Part shown: positions 42,112 through 52,900 of the stretch, piece by piece
Position numbering within the stretch: position 1 is the stretch's first letter
How the letters are laid out: the number at the start of each line of letters is the position of its first letter
Assembly: GCF_000315625.1 (NCBI RefSeq)
Contig: NW_005434645.1
Coordinates: forward strand, 415,530-479,529
Direction: 5' to 3'
Source of the DNA: Guillardia theta CCMP2712
Taxonomy: Eukaryota > Cryptophyceae > Pyrenomonadales > Geminigeraceae
DNA length: 64,000 nt
Made by a program: the position numbers and the translations under genes
The notes under the pieces: model-generated
Told to the model about the DNA's origin: nothing
Databases searched by the model: none
Seen by the model: the letters and a program-made list of their open reading frames with translations, nothing else

Positions 42112-44360
42112 TCCATGACTTCAGGGGTGATACTTCCAATCTCCCCTTGAGCGTACTGAGCCGTATTCTGCCACCGTGACGGTGTCATCTGCTGTCCTGT
42201 CGTGGACCGTACTGATATACTGATAAGCTGACTCGCTTATCTCCTGCTGCCATCTTCAGGTGCTTCAACAGTCCGGACGGTCCAGGGCCTGAGGGAATGA
42301 TCTTTCGTCAGCTCACTTAGTAGGGGGCTTATGGGCGCCACAGACCTTAAAAAAAAAAAGACCTTAGGATTAGCTGTCCTTGTCGTTACACGGCGGTTTT
42401 AACCTTAGTCTGGTTTTGAGACGTTGTGATATAGGAAGAAAGCGATCAAGTTTCCTTCTAAAATCAGTCAATAATTTGTACCATGACCTTAACTTTTAGA
42501 GTTTTATTCTCTTTTTATTTCATTTTTGGAAGTGTTGGATTAGCAGTGAAACTGAAATGCTTGCGCAGAACGAGCGCTTGCAAGGTGTGTGAGATGTTAG
42601 CTTATGCTGTTGTAGTTGATGTTGCAAGCAAGTACAAGCAGGATGAAGAACAGCTCTATGCACACGAGGTGTTGCATGGTCCAATTACATTACTCATGTT
42701 CTAATTACAATGAACACAGGAACAAAGTTAAGATGCACATTAAACCATCACATGTACTGGATATCTGTTGCTAAACCGTTCAGAGCAACGATGTCCACAT
42801 ACCTCAGCTCAACTCGTTTTTACTCAGATCCGTCATGAGGGTGTCAGACACGGTTCTTTCACGAATCCAGGATGAATAGGAAGCTTGCCTTGCTGAACTC
42901 CATGAGAAGGCGGTATCCATTTGTGTTGCTAAATCTTGTCAATCATGCGTCGAGGCGAAGCCAATGATTGATTGATTGATTGCCATTATACAAGTTTACC
43001 TCATGAAAACCGTTCATCATAGGAGTCCTCACCATGAACACTGACATTCGCATCGCATGTTCGAATTCAAAACGCTTCCACTGCCCTCACGGTCCATGAG
43101 GTCTCCAACCCTATCCCTCAAGATTGAAGGTCTTGTCATTCCCTAGCTGCTGAGGCATCAATCCTCTTGTCTCACAATGGGAAGCACGCGACATACAGGA
43201 GCCACGGGTTGATGCGCACTCGGAGCATCAGGTCGAAGGTGGTTTGACTCGAACGTCCCTCGCGCGGGGGGAAGTGCCGCTAAGTCACAGTGCTGTACGA
43301 TAATCATGCCAACTGCTGTCCCAGGACATGTCGCGACAGGACATGTCGCGACATGTCCTGCGCGCAGTTAAGTGAAGGTATCTGTTAAGTTTGGGGGACA
43401 GCAGTTGGCATGATTATCGTACAGTACTGTGACTTAGCGGCACTTCGGGCCCTATTCTGATGAGTTGCCATTGGCGAGAAGATTTGGCCCAAATAGATGA
43501 GATATTAATCTTGAGTTTAAATTTAAAGTCTTTGTCCGAATATGTTTTACAAAAATTCGAAATTTATTTCAAAATTTACGCCAGCTCTGGTTGACAATCC
43601 TCATCGGTTTTAGCAGAGATTATTAAAAAACACTTTTTGATATAAATACTGATTCATTTAGTTTTTGTGTTATAAACTTGTACCAGTCTATCATAATTGG
43701 TACAAACTGTTTCCTCACAAATATTCTTTTCGAATATCTTGGTCAATACAACTGTCCGCCCCCCTTTTAAATAATTTTTGTATGAACCGTTTTGAAATAA
43801 CAACGTTTTGTTGTCTACCTTACAAGGGAGGAGATTGTAGGGGCAATGCCATTACCACTAAGGGTGTCTTTTACTATGACAATATCGATATCTTAAGTAT
43901 AACCTGGCTTATTTTCTGAAATTGCGTAGCAAATTTGAAATTGTACTTGTTCCATGTTAGTTGACATAATCAAATATCTGCTCTATGGGACAGTCGCCGT
44001 TAATAAAATACACGCCGCATGTGGAGCGATGGCGATTTTTAGGACCCATAGGATGAAAGGGGAGGAGAAAGCGAGGAAACTTTATGGAGGAAGGAGATAG
44101 GAGAGATATTTGAAGGAGGATAAGAATGCAACATGAAAGCATGAGGGTTGGTTAGTCAGGTAGATGAAGTGAGAGTGGCAAGCGAGGGATATAGCAGGGT
44201 GGATGGACAAAGAGGATGAGAGAGGATGTGGGAGAAGAAGAGTCAGAATGATGTTTATGCAACCAGAGAATATCCCCTAGTTTCAGTCGAGGCTCGTTTT
44301 GGGATTCTAGCTCAGTTCGCATCAGCAAGAGCATCATTGTCCTCCTTTTTGTATGGATGA
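42112..44360. other. Intergenic region holding an inverted-repeat element
   Basis: 42112-43270 and 43447-44360 have no recognised gene. 42350-42359 is an A-run. 42968-42983 is (ATTG)n-like. 43480-44020 is notably AT-rich. The 73-codon frame 42483-42704 starts with a hydrophobic segment (TFRVLFSFYFIFGSVGLAV) but has no other support. Confidence 0.45.
43271..43446. mobile_element. MITE-like element with 52-bp terminal inverted repeats
   Basis: Arms 43271-43322 (GAAGTGCCGCTAAGTCACAG...) and 43395-43446 pair over 52 bp with one mismatch. The 72-bp centre has a perf­ect 20-bp palindrome at 43339-43358 (GGACATGTCGCGACATGTCC), preceded by a direct copy of its first 15 nt (43324-43338). Flanks show at most an ambiguous GGG duplication. 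It is non-coding, so it would need a transposase from elsewhere. Confidence 0.8.
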
Positions 44361-46217
44361 ATGCTAGTCATCCAGTGGGAGAACAAGGTGTTGACCTCGA
44401 GATTCATGACAATGTCAAAGGTATCCAAGTCAAGAAGAGGCATGTCTATGCAAACAGCTGAGTATCACAGCGAGGAGGAGGATGAACCTATCCAGCACAT
44501 GCCCTCCCCTGACAGCAAGCCTTGCATCGCTGACTGCGGGCTTCCCCCGTCCCTTGGGATGAAAACCTCACTGGGAAGCTTGTTCGGGAAGCCTGCGAGG
44601 GTTGGGATGAGCAAGAAGGTCTTCTCTATGGCGGATCTCTCCTCTGCTGTCGACTTTGCGGACAGTGAGGACGCCGGCAAACTGCCTAGCAGGAAGGCAC
44701 ACACGGAGCACAAGAAAGTGAACCTGAACCCTCCTACGATCGAGGACGACGATGACGACATCGGCGTTGATAGCGACGCGTACTCGGATAGCGATGACGA
44801 GGAGCTGTTGGTCAAACCAACCTTGCACCACACTGCGGGTAAGGAAGTTGAGAGCGATGGAGGCGAGCAGATTGAACGCTTCTCGGTTCAATAGGATCAG
44901 ACTCTGTGCTGTCGAAAGCAAGCGGGATGAAGAAGAGTATGTCGAGCTTGGACTTCTTGAAGACAAACTTCAGCGGCTCTGGCGATCTCTCTCCGAAGCT
45001 TCCTCCCAAGGTTGAGGAGGAGGGCGCGGAGAGATTGTTCACCTGATGTGTTTGTGCGCAGCATGGCAAGAACTTGCTCGTTGTCTTCGACATGGACCAC
45101 ACCATGGTGGGTGACCTTGTCGCCCTTTCCGACCGTGACAACATCGAGACGAACGTGCCATGGATCTACTGGCCCGAAGTGAGGACGGGGACGGGGACGG
45201 GGACGGGGACGGGGACGGGGACGGGGACGGGGAGGAGTAGGAGGAGGAGAGAAACCGCGTACTTACGACTGGCGCAGGGAAAGAACAAGGGACTGTCCCC
45301 TGAGTTCGTGATCCCTTACTTGCAGCGGGGCATGTTGAGGCCGGTAAGAGGACGGAAATGATCTTGGGGAGGAAGAGGCAGGAGGCAGGAGGCGGGTGCT
45401 TACGTGGCGACCAACAGGGTCTGCTGGAGTTGATAACTTCCCTGCGCGGCCTCGGCGCGACCATTGTGGTGAGGATGACGGAGGGGGTTGCGGCTCTCGT
45501 GAATATGCGGCAGGTGTACACGCACTCCGAGGAGAAGTGGGCAACCAAGGTAAGCAAGAGGGAGGAGGGAGAGGAGAAGCAGGAGGAGGGAGAGGAGGCC
45601 CGGGGAGCAAATGGGAGGCTGAAAGGCTGGCAGGTCTGTGAAGCGATGGAAAGAGTTGCGGGGATGCCGTTCATCAAGAGGATCTTCTCCAGGTGATGAC
45701 AACTGAGGAGACGGAGAGGGTAGACGAGCTGGAGGGGGTAGTGGGGGTGTGCGAGCTGGAGAGGGTAGTGGGGGTGTGCGAGCTGGAGGGGTTGGAGGGG
45801 GTAGAGGTGACTTGATGGGATAGGATGGACTGCAAGGATGGACACCCAGAGTTCACGGTGAGCTTCATAGAGCCATTTCGATGCCGGCCACTGATGGTTT
45901 CCTCCCCTTCCTTCTCCCCCTGTTTGTGCTGCTTCTGCTGCTTCTCCTACTCCTCCTCTTCCTCTTCCTTCTCCTTCTCTTTCTCCTTGACAGGCCAGGA
46001 AATCCCTCGAGTTCGTCGTGAAAGAGATGAAGGAGAAGGACGGTGAGGAGACAGTGAGCTTCTCCTCTTGTTCTCATGGACAAAATCCCAGGTCTCCATT
46101 GGGCTGAAGTCGACAAGACCATCTTTTTCGATGACGACGGCAACGCAGTCAACAAGTCTGAGCAGTCACGTCTCGTCAAGGTTAATAATCCTTCTTTCCT
46201 CCCGACTGTCTGGCTCT

Positions 46218-46267
<50 letters not shown>

Positions 46268-47304
46268 CTCCAGCCTCTTCTCCTCCTCTTTGAGCCTCTG
46301 CTCCCCTCCTCCCTCTCTTCCTTCTCGTCTCGCTAAGTCTTTCTGCTCGTTTTCCTCCTCGTCTCCTTCCTCCTCGCTGCGTCCCCATCTTACAACCTGT
46401 TCAGGTTGCCTCCTATGACTACTGGGAGCCCTGCCAGTGGGATGAAGTTGTCAACGAGCCGATGATGCGAAGAAATCCCCCAGACCTCGCCGACATGGTG
46501 CGAAGAAGGTGCGACACAACAACGGCAGCTCTGCTACTTTTCATCCTTCTTCAATGTTCCTTCTTCCTGCTTCTCCTTTTCTTTGCCTTCTCGCTCTTCC
46601 TTTCACAAAGTGTTGTTTTCCTTCTCTTTACTGACGGCTTCACAGTGTTGTCGAGTGGGGCATTGCTCCCCCCTCCTACATCAAGGGCAAAGTCACGGCA
46701 GAAGACGCGAAGAAGGACGCGAGGTGGGCGGCGCAGCTGCAGAAGAAAGAGTCTATCCTGCTCTCCTTCAACAAGGTCGCCAAGCTCGACCGCGTCATGT
46801 TTGACATCCGCGAGGTGAGAAAGAGGAGAAGCATTGCAGAAGGAGAGGGTGGAGTGGGAACTGGGATAGCCACAGAAAGTGAGAGGCTGAAAAGGAGGAG
46901 GGGAGGAGGAGGAGAGGAGGAGGAGGAGAGGAGGAGCTGACTGAGGGGTCTTGTAGTGCATCATGAAGCACGTCACCGACCTGGAGGTAAACATGTTGTC
47001 TCTCCCCTCCTTTTGCAGTCAGCAGTTGCTCCTGCTTTTCCCCTGCTGCCTCCCCCCCTTCCCCCCTCCCCCTCCCTCCCATCTTTCCTTTGACCTTCTC
47101 CTTCTTCTCCATCTGGACCCAACTCTCGTTTCCTTACTTTATTTTCGTTCTCCTACTGCTCTGTCTGACTTTCTTTTAGATGCTGCCTGAGAAAGTTAGA
47201 TCTCATCTTGGCAACACGATCCAGCCACAGTAAGTCCTCGTCCTCCTCTGCCGCTCCGTCGCTCACACCCCCCCCCCTCCTGCAGGTCTCGTCGACGCAA
47301 CTAA
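44361..47304 (+). CDS. HAD-superfamily (FCP1/SCP-like) phosphatase
   Basis: Fifteen exons: 44361-44838, 44895-45010, 45062-45178, 45278-45343, 45418-45468, 45514-45549, 45634-45692, 45824-45857, 45994-46042, 46092-46180, 46405-46508, 46646-46814, 46957-46986, 47180-47229, 47286-47304; 1467 nt, 488 aa. The first 198 residues are Ser/Asp-rich and look disordered. The catalytic domain starts with NLLVVFDMDHTMVGD (DxDxT; D208 nucleophile, D210), then ELITSLRGLGATIVVYTHSEE (motif II T279) and DKTIFFDDDGNAV (acidic motif, D349-D351). This is the fold of small CTD-type protein phosphatases, but the substrate is unknown. The C-terminus ends QSRRRN. An internal ATG at 44406 is an alternative start. 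Introns contain hexanucleotide repeats. Confidence 0.85.
45183..45232 (+). repeat. (GACGGG)n intronic repeat
   Basis: About eight GACGGG hexamers directly after the donor of HAD intron 3. A related (GTCCTC)n run lies in intron 10 (about 46215-46269). Confidence 0.9.
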
Positions 47305-47398
47305 GATCTGTCAAGGCGGCTCTCCGTTCCTTGTATCTTGCTCTCCCTCCCTTCCCCCCTTCTTCTTGCCCTGCCACAAGAGCGCTTAAGTCGCGCCA

Positions 47399-48576
47399 TC
47401 AACGTCTGGACTGGTTGAGGCTGCGGAGGATGTCATGGAGCCAGTCTCCGGTGCTCCTCCTGCTCTGCTGGAGGAAGCAGTACCCCTCCGCTACCCTCAC
47501 CCCGAACATGACGGACTGTACTACCAGCAGGGTCGTAAGTGAATAGATCAACACTTGTTCCACCTCCAGCCCCAGCAGCTTTCCACCTGTCACGTACTCT
47601 CCGACAGATGCCAGATTCCCTCCCGCATCGCCCAGCTGTCCAGCCCGATGACGTATGATGACGTCATCCCGACGGCTCCCAGCCATTCAAGAGGCCGTTG
47701 AGAGAAAAGCCTCAGGCCGAACCACCACTGGAGCGCGAGGACGGGAGGAAAGAAGAACATGCAGACGCCGAGGAAGAGAAGGTGCTCGTTCTCGCTGGCG
47801 AGAAAGTTGAGCCCTCCCAGCGACATGAGCAGGCATCCCAGCACCATGCCATAGTCCACTGCACTTCGCTTCGCTGGCTCAGCGTCTACCCAGGCCACGA
47901 GCTCGTCCTGCGAGCGCGGCCTCAGCATGCTAAGAGTCACGATGCTGGCGAGGGTCGTGTGGTCGACGAACCAGATCCACTCCTCTACCGGCATCGCCCC
48001 GATGGTGCCGAGCATGGAGCCCTTGTCGAAGGTGAAGACGCCCTTGGAAAAGATGAAGTTGTCCCAGGCCGAGGAGAAGGTGATGGCGGCGAGGGCGAGT
48101 GGAAAGATGCTCATGTACCCAACCTTCCGCACGCTGTCAGCTGCCCAACTGAGCGGACGAGGCCGGGAAAATCTCATCCAGAGCTCGGGGAGGACGAGGA
48201 AGAGATGCAGCTGAAGGTAAGTCATGTGCCCTGCATGCGTCAAAGCGTACCCAGCAAGGAACAAGACAGTTGCCATGCCACTTAGCAGCCTCGTGCCTTC
48301 TGATTCCACTGACACTTCTTCCTTTTGATGTATACGGCTGCTTGTTGTTTCTGCCAGTGTGACTTGCTCTTCGATCGGCCGGACTTTCTGTAGCGGTAGC
48401 TGCATTCGCAAGGACAGAGGTTTACGAAACGTTGAACCCAGTTGACAACTTTGCGCATTTCCTTGGAGCGATTGACAAGGATAGATTGGTGAGACTAAAT
48501 TGAATTGATGAAAACTTTCAACCCCTGACAAGAGCAGAGCAGCAGACAAGCCAAGAAGCAACTTAACAGACAACAT
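47399..48576 (-). CDS. Lycopene cyclase, CrtYcd/CarR type, plastid-targeted; frame broken near 47605
   Basis: Intronless frame from ATG 48576 to a stop at 47590 (328 aa). The leader is a signal peptide (LLLGLSAALLLSGVES) followed by FHQF, the Phe-type processing site of complex-plastid proteins. Then come two lycopene-cyclase repeats: HLFLVLPELW, FSSAWDNFIFSKGVFTF and MPVEEWIWFVDHT (first), and FPPVLALQWWFG, GLDSWAMREGIWHLSE (second). The expected last motif of the second repeat, LxxEExxF-like GKLLGLEVEQVLIYSLTTLL, is present directly downstream but in another frame (read from about 47604 to stop 47399). One missing base, an assembly error, or unusual decoding could explain this; no intron of sensible size fits. 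The enzyme cyclises lycopene ends to β-rings for carotenoids and retinal. Lack of introns and a prokaryote/fungus-type family suggest horizontal origin. Confidence 0.8.
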
Positions 48577-49410
48577 TTCTAATCCTCCACGACTCTTTCC
48601 TGGAAACTTTCCTCCCGCCTTTCACCTCGCTTAGTCGCTTTCTCTATCGATTTTCCACTGCTCGTCTCTCTCGTCTCTTTTTGCTCTCCTCTCCTCGGGC
48701 TTGCATACAATTCTGCTCTCTCGTCTTCGTCCTCTTCCTCCGTCAAGCCGATCCCGTTGTACCGCCCATACAGGCAGTGACACTAACCACCCTACCCTCA
48801 GCTTCGCCACCCAATTACGTTTCACCCCTCCTTTTCCCCTCGAACAAACTTAAGTGATCTTTTGAATATTTATTAAGTAAACTCAAGTACCATCGCAACT
48901 GTGATGAAGTACCCCCACCCCCTTAAATACAACCCACCCCTCGCTGCCCACCGAAAGCAGGACCCCTCAATTCAATCCTCACAAGGGGACTTTAGTGCGA
49001 ACCAAATTATTCACTCACTTTCATACTCGTATTATATTAGTATCATATAATTTTTAGCTATTTATTTAATATAATATTTCATTGTCTAAGGGGTGGGCCA
49101 TTTTTTTATTACCCCCCTAAAGTGCCCCCACCTGAGAGGTCGCAATTCTACTCAGTTTTCGATAAAATTAACCAATAAGTATGTTAAATAGCCCAAAGGG
49201 TTCTTAAATCTCAACGGTTCTCAGACTTCCGTCCTTAAATTTCAAAAGTCGTCATAGGGAGGAAAGTGGCATGGAACCGGGCGGGTCAGGTAGGGGACGA
49301 GGGACACTAGTACTACATCAGGATCGGCGGGCCGCCGGGCCGGGGCCCGGCATTGAGTCACACTGATCACTCAACAGTTTTTGAAGTTTCGAAATGGAGG
49401 GCGAAGTGGA
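48577..49410. other. Intergenic, AT-rich centre
   Basis: Upstream region of the cyclase. 48850-49100 is AT-rich (TATTATATTAGTATCATATAA-like) between G/C-run text (CCCCCACCCCC at about 48912; GGGGTGGG at about 49091). A small GC-palindromic patch lies at 49325-49350. No gene. Confidence 0.5.
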
Positions 49411-49414
49411 CAGG

Positions 49415-49482
49415 AGGGAGGGAGGGAGGGAGGGAGGGAGGGAGGGAGGGAGGGAGGGAGGGAGGGAGGGAGGGAGGGAGGT
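49415..49482 (+). repeat. (GGGA)n microsatellite beside the assembly gap
   Basis: About 17 GGGA units, 28 bp from the N-run; probably the cause of the assembly break. Confidence 0.95.
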
Positions 49483-49510
49483 TCGAGTGGTGATGCAGGT
49501 CGGGAGTCAA

Positions 49511-49610
49511 NNNNNNNNNNNNNNNNNNNNNNNNNNNNNNNNNNNNNNNNNNNNNNNNNNNNNNNNNNNNNNNNNNNNNNNNNNNNNNNNNNNNNNNNNN
49601 NNNNNNNNNN
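49511..49610. other. Assembly gap (100 N)
   Basis: Exactly 100 unknown bases, a conventional scaffold gap; real length unknown. Confidence 1.
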
Positions 49611-49708
49611 ATCCCCGTTATTACGGCTGCCCGCCTCCCCCCCCCCCCCCGCCTCCCCCAGCTCCCCGCCCGGTGTGGTGTTCTTGTGGTTTTACTCCTG
49701 CACATCAG

Positions 49709-49966
49709 GCAGTGGAGCAGCATGGCAATGACATCGTCTGCATCAACGAGCTCTGGTCGAGGTACAAGGGCAAAGCATCTCTCAGGTACGTTCCCTCCCT
49801 CTCTTGCCCTTCTGCCTTCCCTCTGCTCCTCATCCCCCCCCTTGCTGAATACCTCTTCCGTCATTCCCATCCTCTTGTTCACTTCAGATTTTTACCTCTG
49901 GTGTCCTGTTCCTTTCTTTTCCTCCCTCCTTACCTTCTCATACACAGCATGGCCTCCTCTACTTAA
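49709..49966 (+). CDS. Possible 3'-terminal exons of a gene lost in the gap
   Basis: 49709-49785 reads AVEQHGNDIVCINELWSRYK, then GKASL, between an AG acceptor and a GTACG donor. 49948-49966 follows an ACAG acceptor and reads SMASST then stop. The first piece looks like real protein, but the remainder would lie in or before the gap. No family recognised. Confidence 0.3.
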   Translation, partial: AVEQHGNDIVCINELWSRYKGKASLRYVPSLSCPSAFPLLLIPPLAEYLFRHSHPLVHFRFLPLVSCSFLFLPPYLLIHSMASST

Positions 49967-50203
49967 CTAACGAAAGCGGAGCTGCTGCAAGGCATGTGGC
50001 AACGTGGGACCACCCTAGGCACCATCGCGATAGTTCGACAACTCAACTTCTCCTCTTTGACTTAGAGCAATCAGCACTTTCAACCATTTCATTCACGAAA
50101 AAGAAACTTTCTTCGCCCAGATCGATTAGAGTCTACATTTCCCTACTCCCTTCACATCTCTTTTTTACATCTAAAAGCTCGAGCTGGCTGCAGGGCCTTA
50201 ACG

Positions 50204-52900
50204 TCATGAGGGAGGCAGCCCGTACTTTGCTTGCAGCCCCTCCTTCACCTCCTGGGGGACCCGCCCGTACACCCCCTGCCACTGGTTCACGCTCTCCAGG
50301 TTCGCCTTGAACCACTGGAGCAGCTCAGAGATTTCCTTGCGGAGCTCCGGGGATAGTTTCTCCTGCTGCCACGAGTCCAGCGCCTTGAACAGAATGTCCA
50401 TAGAGTCCAAGCAGCCCTGAGGGTTCATAGTCGCCATCTTGATCAGCCCGCGGAAGGCATGCTCCTTCTCAATGTCGTCTCGGATCCCCGTCAGTTCCTT
50501 GCACCATGGCTGGATGAACTGCTGCAGGCTGGGAGCTACGACCTCAGGGCAGACGAAGCCGAATCTCCCGATGGTGATGGCTGTGTTCTGAAGGAGATTT
50601 CTGTTCAGCTGAGGACGGCACATCAGGTTGATCAGCGGGATGAGCAGGTTGTTCACTACACCCGCCACCTCGCTGCCCAGTCTGATCACGATCTCCCCGA
50701 CTGACCAGCAGGCGTTGTTACACACCGAGAGAATCTCCGGGTCCAAGTTCATCTGCACCGAAGGGAAGATGCCCTCGAGGTAGGGTCGCAGGTGAGTCAG
50801 GCACGTCTTGGCCAGGTCACCCAGCAGGGCGAAGGCACTCTGCCGCACGTCTGGCGAGATATGATGGAAGCACTTCATCATCATGGGCAGGAGCTGGCTG
50901 TTGCTGACGAGGCTCTCAATGGAGCCCTCGAGCCCCTCTGCCATGCCGGAGATGAGGTCGAGGGAGCACACGATGTACTCATCCTCAAGGCAGTTGTAGG
51001 GGTCCTTCTCTTGAGACTCGAGAGCTTGGCCTATCAGCTGGATCGAGCGATTGAACACAGGCTGTGCATACTGAACAAAGCTCAGGCCGACAGCTTGTAC
51101 GACCGATGAGAGGCACTCGAGCATGGGGAACAGACTTCTGTCTTCGTCTTTCAGCGACTCCCACTTGGCGAGGAGGGGAGGAAGCAAGAGGTTGACCAGG
51201 TCCGGCCTCATCAGCTCCTTCCCGATGGAGTCCGCAAGAGTGCCGCAGGCATCATACAAGATGATAAGATTCTTCGCCTGATACTTGCTGAAAGCTTGAG
51301 CGTACACCTGGAGAATCGTGGGCACGTGAGGCATGAGTACCATCCGCGCCTCCTCCTCCAGCACTGCCATAGCGGATACAGCAGCTTCCTGGACCCTCTT
51401 ACTGTTGTCCAGCATACACTTCAAGAGCCCCATCACGAGCGGCTCGAGCATCGGCCCTCCGATCCCCTCATCCGGCTTCCCGCCGCTGTAGGAGATGAAT
51501 CGAGAGTAGCGGCTGAGTGTCCAACAGGTGATGCTGCGCAGGAGAGGTTTGTCGCTGTTCAGCACAGCGTTGATGAGGTGGACGATGAAATTCGGCAAGT
51601 ACTGCCTCTCGAGCAGGCCAGCTTCACAACCCTCAGCGAGAGCTCCCATGGCTAGCACGGCGCTCTCCTGTACCTTCCAGTCGGGATCCTGTAGCTTGCT
51701 GTGGATGTGAGGAAGGAGCGCGTCGAGGATGTTCGCCTGGTAGTGGTTGGCGATCGTATCCAAACCAGATGCTGAACATTTGCGCAGAGTCCAATCTATT
51801 CCTCCATCCTCATCCTCATCCTCCTCATCCTCCTCATCCTCCTGCTCCGCCACCGCATGCTTCGAGTGGTGGTGGAGGGAGGCCGGATTGATCTCCTCGG
51901 TCTTGTCGGGGACACTGTCCAAATCATCCGAGAGGACACTCAGCTCCTCCTCGCTGTAAACCATCCCATTGAGCAGGACGAGGGTCAGTCGAGTCAGGTA
52001 CGGCTTCAGCACACCAGCAGGAACTTCATCGTTCTCGCAGATGGTGGACCAGAATTCGCATGCCTCCTTCTTCACGTCGTAGTCTGAGTCATGCTCCGTC
52101 GTCCACAAGAGGAACTCAATCACAAAGGTGCAGATGTTTGGATCTGCAAGGAAATCGGCCTTCATCTCCGCAAGCAAGCACAAGCTGGTGCAAATCTCCT
52201 TCCTCACTTCGGCTGAGGAGTCCTTGTGAAGGTCCAGCAAGCCCTTGAGAAACGAGTCCATGTTCATGAGGAACGCGTTCGGGAGGGGGAGGATGAATTG
52301 CCGGATGCAGTTTATGGCTGCGGCACGGAGGTCTCCTCTGGGCAGATGAAAGAGCGAGATGAACTTGGCTATCATCTGGTTCAGTCGCTCCCCAAACTCC
52401 TGCTCGCACAGCTGCCGGGTATGATCTTCACAGATCAGTCTCAGAGCTCCCAGAGAGCCTTCAACGTGGTTCTCCGACCCGCTGTTCAACAGCTCCATCA
52501 ACTTGGGCAAGAGCTCTGGCCAAGTCTTCAGGCTGCTGTCCTCCCTTGCAACGATGGTGGTCACAATCTGTGCCGCAGTTCTGCGGAAGATCCGCTCAGG
52601 ATCTCCAAGCATGCTCAGCACTTCACTCCGCACAAACCCCAGCACATCAGTCTTCATGTGCTTGTCTTTGATTGTGTTCTTCAGGTGGATGCCAGCCAGC
52701 TGTCGCAGCTCCAGCGCAGCCGATGGCATCTTGCAGAAAACAACCAGCAAGTAGCACCCGAAATCCGGGTAATCTCGTTTAGCCTGGTCAAGCATCTGCA
52801 GCGCCTGCACATGGACCTGATGGTTGGTCGGGTCCGCCGCTCCACTCAGCAGCTGACCGACCTGGTCTAACTTAACCTGGTCCGGCTGCCAGCCAGCCAT
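50204..52900 (-). CDS. TNPO1: Transportin (karyopherin-β2) nuclear import receptor
   Basis: Single exon, 898 aa, close to the usual ~890 of transportin-1. Starts MAGWQPDQ; N-terminal HEAT repeats include DYPDFGCYLLVVFCKMPSAA, ELRQLAGIHLKNTIK and KDSSAEVRKEICTSLCLLAE. The acidic insert EQEDEEDEEDEDEDGG (about residues 355-370) is the H8-loop equivalent used in RanGTP-driven cargo release. Downstream: GIDWTLRKCSASGLDTIANH, LQDPDWKVQESAVLAMGALA, LLRSITCWTLSRYSRFI, ending EVKEGLQAKYGLPPS. It imports PY-NLS cargo such as hnRNP-type RNA-binding proteins through the nuclear pore. The gene is intronless while most neighbours have many introns. Confidence 0.95.
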   Translation of the reverse strand: MAGWQPDQVKLDQVGQLLSGAADPTNHQVHVQALQMLDQAKRDYPDFGCYLLVVFCKMPSAALELRQLAGIHLKNTIKDKHMKTDVLGFVRSEVLSMLGDPERIFRRTAAQIVTTIVAREDSSLKTWPELLPKLMELLNSGSENHVEGSLGALRLICEDHTRQLCEQEFGERLNQMIAKFISLFHLPRGDLRAAAINCIRQFILPLPNAFLMNMDSFLKGLLDLHKDSSAEVRKEICTSLCLLAEMKADFLADPNICTFVIEFLLWTTEHDSDYDVKKEACEFWSTICENDEVPAGVLKPYLTRLTLVLLNGMVYSEEELSVLSDDLDSVPDKTEEINPASLHHHSKHAVAEQEDEEDEEDEDEDGGIDWTLRKCSASGLDTIANHYQANILDALLPHIHSKLQDPDWKVQESAVLAMGALAEGCEAGLLERQYLPNFIVHLINAVLNSDKPLLRSITCWTLSRYSRFISYSGGKPDEGIGGPMLEPLVMGLLKCMLDNSKRVQEAAVSAMAVLEEEARMVLMPHVPTILQVYAQAFSKYQAKNLIILYDACGTLADSIGKELMRPDLVNLLLPPLLAKWESLKDEDRSLFPMLECLSSVVQAVGLSFVQYAQPVFNRSIQLIGQALESQEKDPYNCLEDEYIVCSLDLISGMAEGLEGSIESLVSNSQLLPMMMKCFHHISPDVRQSAFALLGDLAKTCLTHLRPYLEGIFPSVQMNLDPEILSVCNNACWSVGEIVIRLGSEVAGVVNNLLIPLINLMCRPQLNRNLLQNTAITIGRFGFVCPEVVAPSLQQFIQPWCKELTGIRDDIEKEHAFRGLIKMATMNPQGCLDSMDILFKALDSWQQEKLSPELRKEISELLQWFKANLESVNQWQGVYGRVPQEVKEGLQAKYGLPPS

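Noticed and set aside
49381-49970. Open frames spanning the N gap
   Set aside because: They translate N as unknown residues and repeats as Gly-Arg-Glu runs; not evidence of a gene.
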